DNA of 64,000 bases from positions 1 through 64,000 of the forward strand of contig NZ_CALMFY010000085.1 in the NCBI RefSeq assembly GCF_937863485.1, given 5' to 3'. The translations under genes and the position numbers were made by a program. This stretch comes from an uncultured Nostoc sp. GTDB taxonomy: Bacteria > Cyanobacteriota > Cyanobacteriia > Cyanobacteriales > Nostocaceae. Numbering within the stretch: position 1 is the stretch's first letter; each line of letters starts with the position of its first letter. The notes beneath the pieces are model-generated. The model was not told where the DNA came from. It saw nothing but the letters and a program-made list of their open reading frames with translations, and made no database searches. This document shows positions 55,623 to 64,000 of this stretch, one piece after another.

Positions 55623-55749
55623 CCTTTTAAGTTAACAAGAATTAGCACACTCTGGGAGTAACTCAGACAATTAATAATGGAGTGGGCGAGACAAGAGAGA
55701 TCAGGGAGATGAAAAATTAATGACCAATGACTAATGGCTTTTGACTAAT

Positions 55750-55784
55750 CCAAAATCCAAAATCCAAAATCCAAAATCTAAAAT
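55750..55784. repeat. Heptamer tandem repeat (STRR)
   Basis: Four CCAAAAT units (55750-55777) and one CTAAAAT. Ends 5 bases before the ATG at 55789, in the place of the ribosome site. This type of 7-bp repeat is characteristic of heterocystous cyanobacteria. Similar degenerate runs lie at 16715-16750 and 39745-39765. Confidence 0.9.
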
Positions 55785-55788
55785 TGGT

Positions 55789-56979
55789 ATGACCAATACT
55801 TCTGTCGCACAAACCAGGTTGCATAGCCATCGAGAGCAATTTCCCGCTTTAGCGAATAAGGCTTATTTCAATTATGGGGGACAAGGGCCGATGCCCCAAA
55901 GGGCAATGGATGCTATGACCCAAACTCAAGCTCATGTTCAGCACATAGGCCCCTTTGGCAATGAGGCATATCGCTGGATAGCGCCCCAGACTCAAGCCGC
56001 AAGAGAAGCGATCGCTTCGGAGTTACATGCACCAAGTCAAACAATTACCCTCACCCAGAATGTCACTGTTGGCTGTAATATCGCCATGTGGGGCATCGAG
56101 TGGCGTGCTGGCGACCATATGCTCCTCTCGGACTGCGAACATCCAGGTGTGATTGCCACAGCACAAGAAATCGCGCGGAGATTTGCTGTGGAAGTTACTA
56201 CCTGTCCTCTCAAGGCGACTTTAAATGAGGGTGACCCCGTAAAAGTTATTATCCAGCACTTACGCCTTAATACTCGTCTTGTGATATTAAGTCATGTTTT
56301 CTGGAATACTGGTCAAGTTTTACCTCTTGACAAAATTGCTGAAATATGCGACAAGAATCATTCTTTACTACTGATAGATGCTGCCCAATCTGCTGGCTTG
56401 TTGCCTTTAAACTTGACTGAATTGGGAGTAGATTTTTATGCTTTCACTGGTCACAAATGGTTATGTGGCCCAGCGGGTGCGGGTGGTTTGTATGTCCGAC
56501 CAGAAGCACGAGAAAGCCTGAAACCTACGTTTATTGGCTTAAATGGAATTGTTGTGGATAGCCAATCTCAGCCTGTGGATTGGCTTCCAGATGGGCGACG
56601 ATACGAAGTGTCTACATTAGCTTATCCGTTGTATGTTGGGTTACGGGAGGCGATCGCAATCCATCAGCAATGGGGAACCTCACAGGAACGTTATGAGCAA
56701 ATTTGCCATAACAGTGAGTACCTCTGGCAGCAGTTAGTAGCGTTACTCGATGTCAAATGTCTACGAACTTCCCCACCTGAAAGCGGTATAGTCTCTTTTC
56801 AACTCACCCAGAATCAGCCCCAAGCTCATTTGAAGTTGGTGCAATTTTTAGACTCGCAAAAAATATTAACTCGGACAATTGCTGACCCTAGCTGTATACG
56901 CACCAGTGTTCATTACTTTACTTTAGAATCGGAAATCGACCAATTGATTGAGGCAATTCAAAGTTTTTGCCAAATGTAG
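55789..56979 (+). CDS. Class V aminotransferase (cysteine desulfurase/isopenicillin epimerase-like)
   Basis: 396 residues, fold-type I PLP enzyme. N-terminal AYFNYGGQGPMPQRAM; Asp/His region LLIDAAQSAGLLPL; the PLP Lys in YAFTGHKWLCGPAGAGGLYV; tail region VHYFTLESEIDQLIEAI. No conserved Cys loop of NifS is evident, so it is more likely a SufS-related aminotransferase of unknown substrate than a desulfurase. The start is ATG at 55789; an upstream frame through the heptamer repeat also exists (TTG at 55741). No clear Shine-Dalgarno, as the repeat occupies that position. Confidence 0.9.
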   Translation: MTNTSVAQTRLHSHREQFPALANKAYFNYGGQGPMPQRAMDAMTQTQAHVQHIGPFGNEAYRWIAPQTQAAREAIASELHAPSQTITLTQNVTVGCNIAMWGIEWRAGDHMLLSDCEHPGVIATAQEIARRFAVEVTTCPLKATLNEGDPVKVIIQHLRLNTRLVILSHVFWNTGQVLPLDKIAEICDKNHSLLLIDAAQSAGLLPLNLTELGVDFYAFTGHKWLCGPAGAGGLYVRPEARESLKPTFIGLNGIVVDSQSQPVDWLPDGRRYEVSTLAYPLYVGLREAIAIHQQWGTSQERYEQICHNSEYLWQQLVALLDVKCLRTSPPESGIVSFQLTQNQPQAHLKLVQFLDSQKILTRTIADPSCIRTSVHYFTLESEIDQLIEAIQSFCQM

Positions 56980-57065
56980 GATCAGTAGGGTGTGTTGTAA
57001 CGCACTTTTACTAGTGCGTTATGCTATCTCAAGCTCAGAGGCTGTACTTAACTCTGCTGAACTAA

Positions 57066-57590
57066 ATGAAAACCCTTTATTTACTTTGTGGCTTGGCGTT
57101 TTCTGGTAAAAGTACCTTGGCTAAAGCAATAGTCGATTACCTAAACTGTGCTTATGTAAGTCTGGATGATATCAATAAAGAGCGAGGACTTGGTTTTGGT
57201 GGAGATGGTATTTCTGTTGAAGAGTGGGAAAATACTCACCAGATCACAATTGGTATTTTGGATAATTTAATGCAGCTAGAACAAGATATCATTCTTGATG
57301 ATACAAACTGTTTTCGTTGGTTGCGTGACAGATTTAGAGAGGTCGCCAAACGACATGATTATAAAAGCAAAGTAATTTACCTCGATGTTCCGCTAGAGGA
57401 AATTTACATAAGAATGCAAATGAATGAACAGACTAAAAAACGCCAAGGAATCAAAAAGGGGATTTTTGCAGAACTAATACAAAATTTTCAGCCTCCTGAA
57501 GTAGATGAAAATATTTTGCTATTCAATAATGAATCCACTATTAAAGATTGGCTAGAAACTCAATTACATTCTAGATTTAATAAGTTATAA
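57066..57590 (+). CDS. P-loop kinase-like AAA ATPase
   Basis: 174 residues. Walker A GLAFSGKST, Asp pair at SLDDINKER, DDTNCFRW motif and LID-like Arg (RQGIKKGIF). Zeta-toxin/polynucleotide-kinase-like topology; substrate may be a nucleotide or small molecule. 14 bp before the next gene, so likely cotranscribed with the glycosyltransferase-like protein. Not an antitoxin-linked zeta toxin as far as the context shows. Confidence 0.85.
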   Translation: MKTLYLLCGLAFSGKSTLAKAIVDYLNCAYVSLDDINKERGLGFGGDGISVEEWENTHQITIGILDNLMQLEQDIILDDTNCFRWLRDRFREVAKRHDYKSKVIYLDVPLEEIYIRMQMNEQTKKRQGIKKGIFAELIQNFQPPEVDENILLFNNESTIKDWLETQLHSRFNKL

Positions 57591-57604
57591 ATTTTCCCTA
57601 TAAA

Positions 57605-58687
57605 ATGGAACGCCCAATTTTATACTTAGCCATAACTAACCACGGCTTTGGTCATGCTACCCGCACGGCTTCTGTAGCTGCGACAATTCAAAAGTTATGT
57701 CCAGAAGTTCTGCTAATTATGGTGAGTACTGCCCCCCGCTGGTTGCTAGAGTGCTATATAGAAGGCGATTTTATCTATCGTCCTCGTGCATTTGATTTGG
57801 GTGTGGTGCAAACTGATAGTTTGACAATGGATAAAGTAGCGACTTTAGAAAAGTTGCTGGATATTAAGAAGCATCAAAATTCACTGATAGCCTCAGAAGT
57901 CAATTTTATCCGCCAAAATCGCGTTAATCTCATCTTGGCAGATATTCCCTTCCTGGCTCCTGGGTTTGCCAAAGCTGCAAATATTCCCTGCTGGATGATG
58001 AGTAACTTTGGCTGGGACTTGATCTACCGAGATTGGGGGGGTGAATTTACCGCAGTTGCCGATTGGATTAGTGATTGCTACTCAAAGTGCGATCGCCTGT
58101 TTCGTCTACCCTTTCATGAACCGATGCAGGCTTTTAACAATATCACAGATGTCGGCTTAACAGGCGGTTCCCCCCGTTACTCTGCTGATGATTTACGTTC
58201 TCTTTGGGGAATAACTACAGCAGTTGAAAAAACTATTTTGTTGACCTTTGGCGGCTTGGGTTTACAGCAAATCCCCTATGATAACCTGCGGCGATTTTCA
58301 GATTGGCAATTCATCGTATTTGATCAATCTGCCCCTGATTTACCTAATTTAGTGAAAATTGATGACCGCAAATACCGCCCTGTAGATTTTATGCCTATTT
58401 GTGGACGAGTCGTTTCTAAACCTGGTTACAGTACTTTTTCTGAAGCCACAATACTACAAGTGCCTATTGTTACTATACCACGCAATGATTTTGCTGAAGC
58501 AAATTTTATACTAGAAGGCATAATTAATTATAACCAGCACCAAATCATCACCCCTTCTGAGTTTTTTCAAGGGACTTGGGATTTTCTGCGTGAGTTACCC
58601 CAACTACCAAAGCAATCTCAACCAATTGCCAAGGATGGTAATGAAGCGATCGCTCATGCTATTGTCAACTATTTTCGCAGTAATTAA
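57605..58687 (+). CDS. Glycosyltransferase-like protein (GT-B)
   Basis: 360 residues. N-terminal HGFGHATRTASVAATIQ resembles the donor-side start of MurG/MGD-like GT-B enzymes; C-terminal nucleotide-sugar half ILLTFGGLGLQQ, then FMPICGRVVSKPGYSTFSEATILQVPIVTIPRNDFAEANF, with the PGYSTxxE pattern of UDP-sugar binding. No signal. Linked by 14 bp to a P-loop kinase-like gene, an arrangement suggesting a sugar or lipid pathway. Acceptor unknown. Confidence 0.85.
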   Translation: MERPILYLAITNHGFGHATRTASVAATIQKLCPEVLLIMVSTAPRWLLECYIEGDFIYRPRAFDLGVVQTDSLTMDKVATLEKLLDIKKHQNSLIASEVNFIRQNRVNLILADIPFLAPGFAKAANIPCWMMSNFGWDLIYRDWGGEFTAVADWISDCYSKCDRLFRLPFHEPMQAFNNITDVGLTGGSPRYSADDLRSLWGITTAVEKTILLTFGGLGLQQIPYDNLRRFSDWQFIVFDQSAPDLPNLVKIDDRKYRPVDFMPICGRVVSKPGYSTFSEATILQVPIVTIPRNDFAEANFILEGIINYNQHQIITPSEFFQGTWDFLRELPQLPKQSQPIAKDGNEAIAHAIVNYFRSN

Positions 58688-58906
58688 ACTTGACTTAACT
58701 TATAGCCTCTCATAGGCTACTAGCTATCTGCTGAGAAGGTTATAGCTGTTTTCAATTATGTAAAATACAGTAGGGACGCGCAGATGTGCGCCCAAAGCGC
58801 GTATTGCATCCAAACCAAAACCGCTATAAACTTTATTTATATGGTGAGGCAAATCATCCAAACTAAAAAATCAACGGTTATTAGTCAATAATCAATCAAA
58901 TTGCAG

Positions 58907-59320
58907 ATGACTCACTACCAAAAGTTACTGAAAATTTCCACCACGGGCAAATCTTTTTCCAACATCACCGCGAAAATTGAAGCTATAGTTGCAGAGTCGG
59001 GAGTGGAAACTGGTCTTTGTACTCTATTTTTGCGCCACACTTCAGCCAGTTTAGTGATCCAAGAAAATGCTGATCCCGATGTCCTTATGGATCTAGCTAA
59101 TTTTATGGCAAAACTCGTGCCAGAATCAGGCAAATACATCCACGATGCAGAAGGCCCTGATGATATGCCGGCACATATTCGTACCGCACTTACCCATACT
59201 TCTGAACATATCCCTATTAATCGCGGTCATTTGGTGCTAGGAACTTGGCAGGGAATTTATATTTGGGAACATCGCCAACGCAGTCATTCGAGGGAATTAG
59301 TTATCCACATTTCTGGATAG
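58907..59320 (+). CDS. YjbQ family protein (UPF0047)
   Basis: 137 residues. GLCTLFLRHTSASLVIQENADPDVLMDL and HLVLGTWQGIYIWEHRQRSHSRELVI are the family signatures, with conserved His/Glu that may bind metal. YjbQ proteins were linked to thiamine phosphate synthase activity; the role is not settled. ATG at 58907, with an in-frame TTG two codons earlier. Confidence 0.92.
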   Translation: MTHYQKLLKISTTGKSFSNITAKIEAIVAESGVETGLCTLFLRHTSASLVIQENADPDVLMDLANFMAKLVPESGKYIHDAEGPDDMPAHIRTALTHTSEHIPINRGHLVLGTWQGIYIWEHRQRSHSRELVIHISG

Positions 59321-59637
59321 TGAGTTCTCAAATTTAATTCATTTAAGGTGTGACTTTGTAGAGTTGAAACGCCCTATTTATACTGTGTAAATTTTGGGTA
59401 AAATTTCGTAAACTTCGCAGTCATATGCATTAAATAAATTTCGCTGCGTAGGCGTAGCCCGTCGTAGACATCGCTTTTTTACAAAAATTATTGATGTAAA
59501 ATTTACCAGATAAACAATAAATAATTTGTGTAAATTTGTAAATTAAAAAGTTAAGTTTATTTGTGATTCTTGAATAATCTATTTTTCGAGCTATAAACTA
59601 ATATTTAGTGTAAGCTGTCTGGGCTATTTCAATTACT
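59321..59637. other. Intergenic with perfect dispersed repeat
   Basis: 317 bp. At 59447-59474 lies the exact reverse complement of the 28-base unit at 37900-37927. The remainder is AT-rich with long A/T runs (59475-59600). No ORF supported. Confidence 0.6.
59447..59474. repeat. 28-base dispersed repeat, exact inverse of 37900-37927
   Basis: CGTAGGCGTAGCCCGTCGTA followed by GACATCGC; near copies at 36244-36267 and 27628-27656. Confidence 0.85.
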
Positions 59638-60387
59638 ATGAAGCAAGAACTAACACCAACTCATACTTTCCAATTTATTGATGAAATCTTCGCCCAGCAG
59701 TCTATTAATATGTTATCACTTAATCCCCAAAAGAGATTAATTACCAGTTTTGCAGAATTGGGGAATTTTATTACTGAAGAAAACACTGACATTGAATTTA
59801 TTACAACCCTTCATGAAACTCTCGAATCTATAGTGTATACTCAGTTGCAAAATTTTCCAGGAAACATCTTCTGGGATTTTGATTTTCTGGTAAGTAGTAT
59901 GCTTAGACAGGCTTTAGTAGCAGATGAGGGTGCTATTCCTTTTTTAAAAGTTTTTGGTAAAAAAATGGTTTTGCTGATAGAGATGTTCGGAAATAAAACG
60001 CAAATGCGCTTCCGTTACGTTCACGATTTTATGTATGGATTTGATTGGGCAAGATGGGTACAAAAAGAACCACAAAATCGGGCACATATAGAGCCTTTTA
60101 GTCTGATTTTTTTGGATTATTTGCTCGTCAAAGGCAAGGAACTTTTACAACGTATTAATCACGGTCAGATCGTATCTTATAAACTATGTGATACAGGTTA
60201 TCGCAATCCCTTCACATTTTCTCGTGAACCAGAAGACGAATACCGTCTGCTAACTTATCTTGCTGAAGAACAACTTATCCCAGTGGCAGTGTGGAACTGG
60301 AATGCTTGCCCAGTATGGAACAAACCTTTCCAAGAAATGCGCCAGCAATTAGCATTAAAATTAAATATTCAACCACAGAGACACTGA
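59638..60387 (+). CDS. Conserved hypothetical protein
   Basis: 249 residues, not recognised. All alpha/beta, no signal or membrane helix. Features: DFDFLVSSMLRQAL, RFRYVHDFMYGFDWARWV, an acidic/aromatic PFTFSREPEDEYRLLTYLAEEQLIPVAVWNWN. The Trp/Tyr content suggests a ligand pocket, but no motif points to an enzyme. Start ATG at 59638; the spacer upstream has no obvious ribosome site. Next gene (Nif3-like) is 96 bp on. Confidence 0.7.
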   Translation: MKQELTPTHTFQFIDEIFAQQSINMLSLNPQKRLITSFAELGNFITEENTDIEFITTLHETLESIVYTQLQNFPGNIFWDFDFLVSSMLRQALVADEGAIPFLKVFGKKMVLLIEMFGNKTQMRFRYVHDFMYGFDWARWVQKEPQNRAHIEPFSLIFLDYLLVKGKELLQRINHGQIVSYKLCDTGYRNPFTFSREPEDEYRLLTYLAEEQLIPVAVWNWNACPVWNKPFQEMRQQLALKLNIQPQRH

Positions 60388-60483
60388 TAAAAAATTCAAG
60401 AATAAAAAATCAAAAATGGAACCCTTTACAAGGTAAGTATTTAGCTACTTGCTGCATAAAAAATAATTGCCTGGAAAAATAGG

Positions 60484-61272
60484 ATGAAAATTACTGATTT
60501 AATTACTTGGTTTGAAGCATGGGCAAATCCTGCTTGGCGTGAAAGCTGGGATAATTGTGGCTGGCAGATTGAACCAGGAGTTTTGCAAGAAAAAACACGG
60601 GTTTTGGTGTGTTTGACACCGACTTTGGCAGTAATGCAGGAAGCGATCGCTCTTAATGCTAATCTGATATTTGCCCATCATCCCTTGATTTTTACTCCTC
60701 CCAAGTCATTACGCAGTGGTGAAGCGATCGCAGAAATGGCCCGGTTAGCTTTTACCCACAATATTGGTGTTTACACTGCTCACACGAATTTTGACCAAGT
60801 GCAGGATGGTACTGCTGACGTTTTAGCTCAGATTTTAGAACTCAAGGAAGTTACTCCCATAGTACCTACACAAGCAGGGTTAGGATATGGTCGTGTTGGT
60901 TTGCTAGAACCATTTTTAACATTACAGGAATTACTCGCAGCAATTCAAACCCGACTTGCTCCCCCTCATTTGATTTTTTTCCCAAATGCTGATTTACAGC
61001 AAACAATTTCACGAGTTGCCGTTTTGGGAGGTTCGGGGGCTAGTTACATTTCAGCCGTCGCTAAAACTGGTGCTCAAGCTTATCTGACTTCTGACTGTAA
61101 GTTTCATCAGTTTCAAGAAAGCCGCGATTGCAATCTAATTTTAATTGATGCTGGACATTATGCTACTGAACGTCCCGCTTGCGATCGCTTGGTGCAAAAA
61201 TTCCAGTCCTTAAATCTAGACTGGGTGAAATTGAGTCAAAAGGATGAGGATTTCCGCCAGTTTTTTGCTTGA
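60484..61272 (+). CDS. Nif3-like dinuclear metal centre protein (NIF3/YbgI family)
   Basis: 262 residues. HHPLIFTPPKSL carries the His pair, AHTNFDQVQDGTADVLAQ the third His and Asp, and the C-terminal LIDAGHYATERPACDRL the closing His/Glu. Homologues form hexameric toroids with two metals and are sometimes called GTP cyclohydrolase I type 2, an unproven label. The internal ~70-residue insert typical of longer forms is missing, a normal short form. Confidence 0.9.
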   Translation: MKITDLITWFEAWANPAWRESWDNCGWQIEPGVLQEKTRVLVCLTPTLAVMQEAIALNANLIFAHHPLIFTPPKSLRSGEAIAEMARLAFTHNIGVYTAHTNFDQVQDGTADVLAQILELKEVTPIVPTQAGLGYGRVGLLEPFLTLQELLAAIQTRLAPPHLIFFPNADLQQTISRVAVLGGSGASYISAVAKTGAQAYLTSDCKFHQFQESRDCNLILIDAGHYATERPACDRLVQKFQSLNLDWVKLSQKDEDFRQFFA

Positions 61273-61434
61273 TTGCTTATGTTTCACTATATTTTTTCGA
61301 TAGTTGCCTAAAAGTTTTTTTATAAATATTGTCAAACCATCCGACTGATCAACATTAATACTGGACAGTTTGTATTAAATGTTGTCCATATACAGTTAGT
61401 ACTCTCATCTAAAAGTCTTATCATAACCCATTAT

Positions 61435-61450
61435 TGTGATGCATATCACT
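61435..61450. promoter_or_regulatory. CRP-like site
   Basis: TGTGA TGCATA TCACT fits the cyanobacterial CRP consensus TGTGA-N6-TCACA in nine of ten positions. It lies 109 bp upstream of the small gene at 61559. Such short matches arise by chance; binding by a cAMP receptor protein is only possible. Confidence 0.4.
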
Positions 61451-61558
61451 AATTACGTGTAACTATAATCACATAAATTTCATGTTCCATATCAATTAGT
61501 AGCAGAGAGAAATGTTCCACACTTGAGGTAACAAATTGTTTACTTTGCCCTAACCAAG

Positions 61559-61815
61559 ATGATTCGCACAATCGTTGAATCTGCTTTCCAAACTGGATAT
61601 CTTAGTGTTGAATCTGAGGGTTTACTCCATCAAGTGGTGGCTACTAAATGCTATCAGTCAGAAGATTTACCAGCCCTTGCAGCCCTATACAATGCAGTTC
61701 GCGCAGGTAAAATTAAACGAGAAGCGTCCTCGTCGAACAAGCTTATGGAATTATGCCCTACCATGTAAATCTTCCTGATCCTCCAAAAGAAGCAGAGGAA
61801 CAGCAAGAAGCTTGA
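61559..61815 (+). pseudogene. Small protein gene with a frameshift
   Basis: The ATG frame encodes MIRTIVESAFQTGYLSVESE ... LALYNAVRAGKIKREA style sequence to about 61726, then continues into an out-of-frame tail and stops at 61768. Another frame (+1) picks up exactly there and reads VEQAYGIMPYHVNLPDPPKE ending at 61815. A single missing base near 61725 restores an ~85-residue protein. The C-terminus PYHVNLPDPPKEAEEQQEA has coding character. The truncated 69-residue product may still be made. Confidence 0.55.
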
Positions 61816-61966
61816 TGTAAATATTTCTCCTGCCTGATCCACTCCCCACTCTCTTGGCTTTTTTTTAGCCATGATCAGGCAAAAACCTTAAAAACTCAAA
61901 ACTCTTTGGGTGTTGTTGTTGAAAATCATCAAGGTCAGCAAGAGAATGAGTTAAGATCAGATACAC

Positions 61967-62164
61967 ATGGGTAAAAGTAAAGCTAAGTCCTCGGACTTCC
62001 CAGTAATGCCAATGACTAAAAGTAGGCAAATTAAACAACCGCAATCAACGATTCTTTTTGAGTATTCTTTATTACATAATGGTAATAATGACTCACCATC
62101 ATATATGAATCTGGTTAGGACAGATCCCGAATTGTTTGACTTCTATGAAGCAGACATTCCTTAG
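61967..62164 (+). CDS. Small hypothetical protein, possibly truncated
   Basis: 65 codons (MGKSKAKSSDFPVMPMTKSR...). Not recognised. The frame stays open for 16 codons beyond the TAG at 62162 (NEPEEIEFIARATTDL, then TGA at 62213), a coding-like tail which suggests a nonsense mutation or simply chance. No clear ribosome site (ACACATGGG). Confidence 0.35.
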   Translation: MGKSKAKSSDFPVMPMTKSRQIKQPQSTILFEYSLLHNGNNDSPSYMNLVRTDPELFDFYEADIP

Positions 62165-62382
62165 AACGAGCCGGAGGAGATTGAGTTCATTGCTAGAGCA
62201 ACCACTGATTTATGATCCAAAATTTCCCAATATTTTGACAACTATAAGCAAGTATTGGGATTGGTTTATGAAGCGTACTTGTTCTCAACGGTGAAATTAA
62301 CCTCTTAAAGGTGTAATGTAATGGGGTAGAACCCAGATTTTGAAAGGTTTAACTACGTTGTTTAAAAAGGCAGAAACAGTAC

Positions 62383-62694
62383 ATGCTACACCGCAAGATT
62401 TATCAACTGTGTTGCGATGGGCGCGAGGTATGTGTTTTCTTGCGGGACCAGCAACGCTGGATTGAACGCGCCCGCATCATAGACATAGAGGGAGATTTAG
62501 TAACTCTACGCTATGAAACAGAAGAAGAGGACGAAGTTTGTTCTTGGGAAGAAATGGTTCGCCTCGAGAGCATTGGTGCTGTAACGCAAAAATTAGCTTC
62601 AGTGCCACGCGGGAATGTGGAACCTCTGATGACTGAAGACTGTCCCGAAGCAGAGCGCATCCATAACCGTTACACTGACTCGAATCCAGAATAA
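62383..62694 (+). CDS. DUF6679-like conserved cyanobacterial protein
   Basis: 103 residues. MLHRKIYQLCCDGREVCVFL then RDQQRWIERARIIDIEGDLV, TLRYETEEEDEVCSWEEMVRLESIGAV. The short beta-rich core with acidic EEEDE loop is strongly conserved in cyanobacteria as far as I recall (DUF6679); function unknown. No signal or membrane segment. Three Cys (10, 11, 17 and one in EVCSW) might bind metal but lie apart. Confidence 0.7.
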   Translation: MLHRKIYQLCCDGREVCVFLRDQQRWIERARIIDIEGDLVTLRYETEEEDEVCSWEEMVRLESIGAVTQKLASVPRGNVEPLMTEDCPEAERIHNRYTDSNPE

Positions 62695-62741
62695 TCAGTG
62701 CTGAGTGTTGAGGGCTGAGTTAATAAATCCTAACTCAGTCC

Positions 62742-64000
62742 TCAAGACTCAGGATTAGATAAACCTTCAAAAGCAGGACAGTAACCTTCTAGGGTTACCT
62801 TAAAGTTATATAACGGGGAAGCTGGGTTCCAACACCGCTGCCCCCTTTGATGTCGGCAAGTACCGCAACAGTCTACATCTGTCCATGTATAGCGATCGCT
62901 ATTTTGGTTGAGCAGTTCTCGTTGAGACAATCCCCTTAAGACTAGTTCTTCCCCTTGCCAACGAGCTTCGATTAAACCAGTATCCGCAAATTGCCGCCAA
63001 CGAGGATCGGTAGTAATCACATTGGGTAGGGTGATTGTGATTATTGTCCCTAACTCTGTGAGTTCGCCTTCGTAGTTAGTTTCTGGTGCAGCCGGCTGTA
63101 AAAATGTATCACCGATGGGCAGTTCTACTAAGGTGTCAGCAGCCGGAGAATGTACATGGTAGCGGTTTTGTAACTCCTCTAAGCTAGTCAGGTCTGCCAA
63201 GTAGGCAGGAGAACCGTGGACAAAAACGACATGCTGGGGTCGCAAATTATGAATTAGCTGCGTAGTACCAGGGCCATCACTATGTTGAGCTAGGAGATAG
63301 CTTTCGACAGTGGTGGGTGCTAAATATTCTTTGTTAACTTTTATATCAATTTTTTCTGGTAGAAGGATCAGCCAAGGGCCAGTTTCTAATTGGCAGTGCT
63401 TACCCAAATCAGTTGTAGAGTCAGTGAGGACAATACAAGGTGATTTGCCGACAGTGGGACGATGTTCTGGTTGCAAACGACGCACGCGGGGACGCACCCG
63501 TTCATCCCAAAATAAGGGTTGATGGCGGGCAAAGTTTTGTACGGATGGGGGAAGGTGGGCTAGCAGTTCTAAATAGGCATCACACCCAGTGGCGACAGCA
63601 CCATCTACCCAAATATCTAAATCTCGTCCGGTGAAGTGGTGATGAGACCGTAGAAGCATTAATAATTCTTGACCCAATCCTAAAGCCGGGGTGGGAAGGA
63701 TTACAGAACAATTATCAGCGATCGCTCGATTAATTCGCTCTGCTAGTTGATTTTCTTGGTTGCGGCGGTGAGGATGGCGGGATGTACCGTAACTGCCTTC
63801 AATGATCAGCACATCCAAATCTAAGCCCCGCAGTTCCTCTAAGCGTAAACCTTCTACCAGGCGGGAGTTTGATAAGAAAAAGTCCCCTGTATAGAGTAGC
63901 TTGTAAGTACGCTGCTTGGTGGTGTAGGTAAGCAGAATTGCCACTGCCCCTGGTAAATGCCCTGCGGGAAATAATTCTGCGACCAGACCATCTTGGAATT
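62742..64000 (-). CDS. MBL-fold beta-CASP RNA-processing exonuclease, cut by window edge
   Basis: At least 419 codons; the 5' end lies right of the window. The visible part starts in the metallo-beta-lactamase half (FPAGHLPGAVAILLTY, with the His of the second metal site, then TGDF) and has the beta-CASP cap (IIEGSYGTSRHPH ... ILPTPALGLGQELLML) and PQHVVFVHGSP. The N-terminal HxHxDH motif is expected beyond the edge. The C-terminal tail carries CCGTCRHQRGQRCW with four Cys, perhaps a zinc knuckle. RNA 5'-exonuclease or endonuclease activity is inferred from family. Confidence 0.87.
   Translation of the reverse strand, partial: FQDGLVAELFPAGHLPGAVAILLTYTTKQRTYKLLYTGDFFLSNSRLVEGLRLEELRGLDLDVLIIEGSYGTSRHPHRRNQENQLAERINRAIADNCSVILPTPALGLGQELLMLLRSHHHFTGRDLDIWVDGAVATGCDAYLELLAHLPPSVQNFARHQPLFWDERVRPRVRRLQPEHRPTVGKSPCIVLTDSTTDLGKHCQLETGPWLILLPEKIDIKVNKEYLAPTTVESYLLAQHSDGPGTTQLIHNLRPQHVVFVHGSPAYLADLTSLEELQNRYHVHSPAADTLVELPIGDTFLQPAAPETNYEGELTELGTIITITLPNVITTDPRWRQFADTGLIEARWQGEELVLRGLSQRELLNQNSDRYTWTDVDCCGTCRHQRGQRCWNPASPLYNFKVTLEGYCPAFEGLSNPES

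Overview
The window is chromosomal DNA of a filamentous, heterocyst-type cyanobacterium of the Nostoc/Anabaena group. The evidence is: dense HIP1 sites (GCGATCGC) inside and between genes; photosynthesis genes (high-light-inducible proteins, a ferrochelatase with a chlorophyll-binding tail, magnesium chelatase subunit D); heptanucleotide tandem repeats and nested short dispersed repeats typical of Nostoc; a DevBCA-type exporter; SigF; and a TftA-like hormogonium cell-wall protein. Most of the window is ordinary housekeeping sequence with short, AT-rich, repeat-laden spacers.

Layout. 1-0.6 kb: tandem high-light-inducible (hli) genes, one cut by the left edge, one intact, one decayed. 1-4.2 kb: a 1038-residue membrane protein built from 98-residue repeats. 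4.2-12.9 kb: dienelactone hydrolase, DUF29 protein, methyltransferase, hemH, DUF4126 protein, purB, a DUF421 pseudogene, a YihY/BrkB membrane protein. 13.2-13.9 kb: a microbial rhodopsin with the TSD motif of cyanobacterial halorhodopsins. 14.3-20.3 kb: comM (yifB), then devB-devC-devA with a divergent TetR gene and two matching palindromes between them. 20.6-26.5 kb: a divergent IF-3 paralogue back to back with a CrhC-like RNA helicase, dnaG, and an amidase/glucosaminidase whose amidase site is altered. 26.7-30.8 kb: a PD-(D/E)XK-like protein, chlD and sigF with a possible upstream ORF. 31.2-33.8 kb: a broken locus that looks like the remains of a pPIWI-RE defence island (LexA-like HTH plus Fe-S helicase, then the C-terminal part of an RNase H-like protein). 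33.9-39.5 kb: a Bax-inhibitor-like protein, prfB with its programmed frameshift, DUF3285, ybeY, dgkA, trpG/pabA, and a metallo-beta-lactamase-fold protein. 39.8-49.2 kb: a seven-bladed FG-GAP protein, pepP, a second PD-(D/E)XK-like paralogue, ftsH, gltX, tRNA-Asp. 49.3-55.6 kb: two tandem serine/threonine kinases sharing an unnamed C-terminal domain, a phytase-like esterase, and a TM0106-type nuclease. 55.8-64 kb: class V aminotransferase, P-loop kinase, glycosyltransferase-like protein, YjbQ, Nif3-like protein, small (partly broken) genes and an edge-truncated beta-CASP RNase.

Genes that plausibly work together: TetR with DevBCA (self-contained regulated export); prfB-DUF3285-ybeY-dgkA-trpG (a run of short same-strand housekeeping genes); IF-3 paralogue with RNA helicase (translation at low temperature, inferred); hemH, chlD and hli (tetrapyrrole and photoprotection, but scattered). 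The strongest second-look items are the TSD rhodopsin, the decayed pPIWI-RE-like locus, the 98-residue repeat protein, the IF-3/helicase pair with a possible AUU start, the paired TetR operators, and the shared kinase C-terminal domain. No CRISPR array, intact insertion sequence or prophage was seen.
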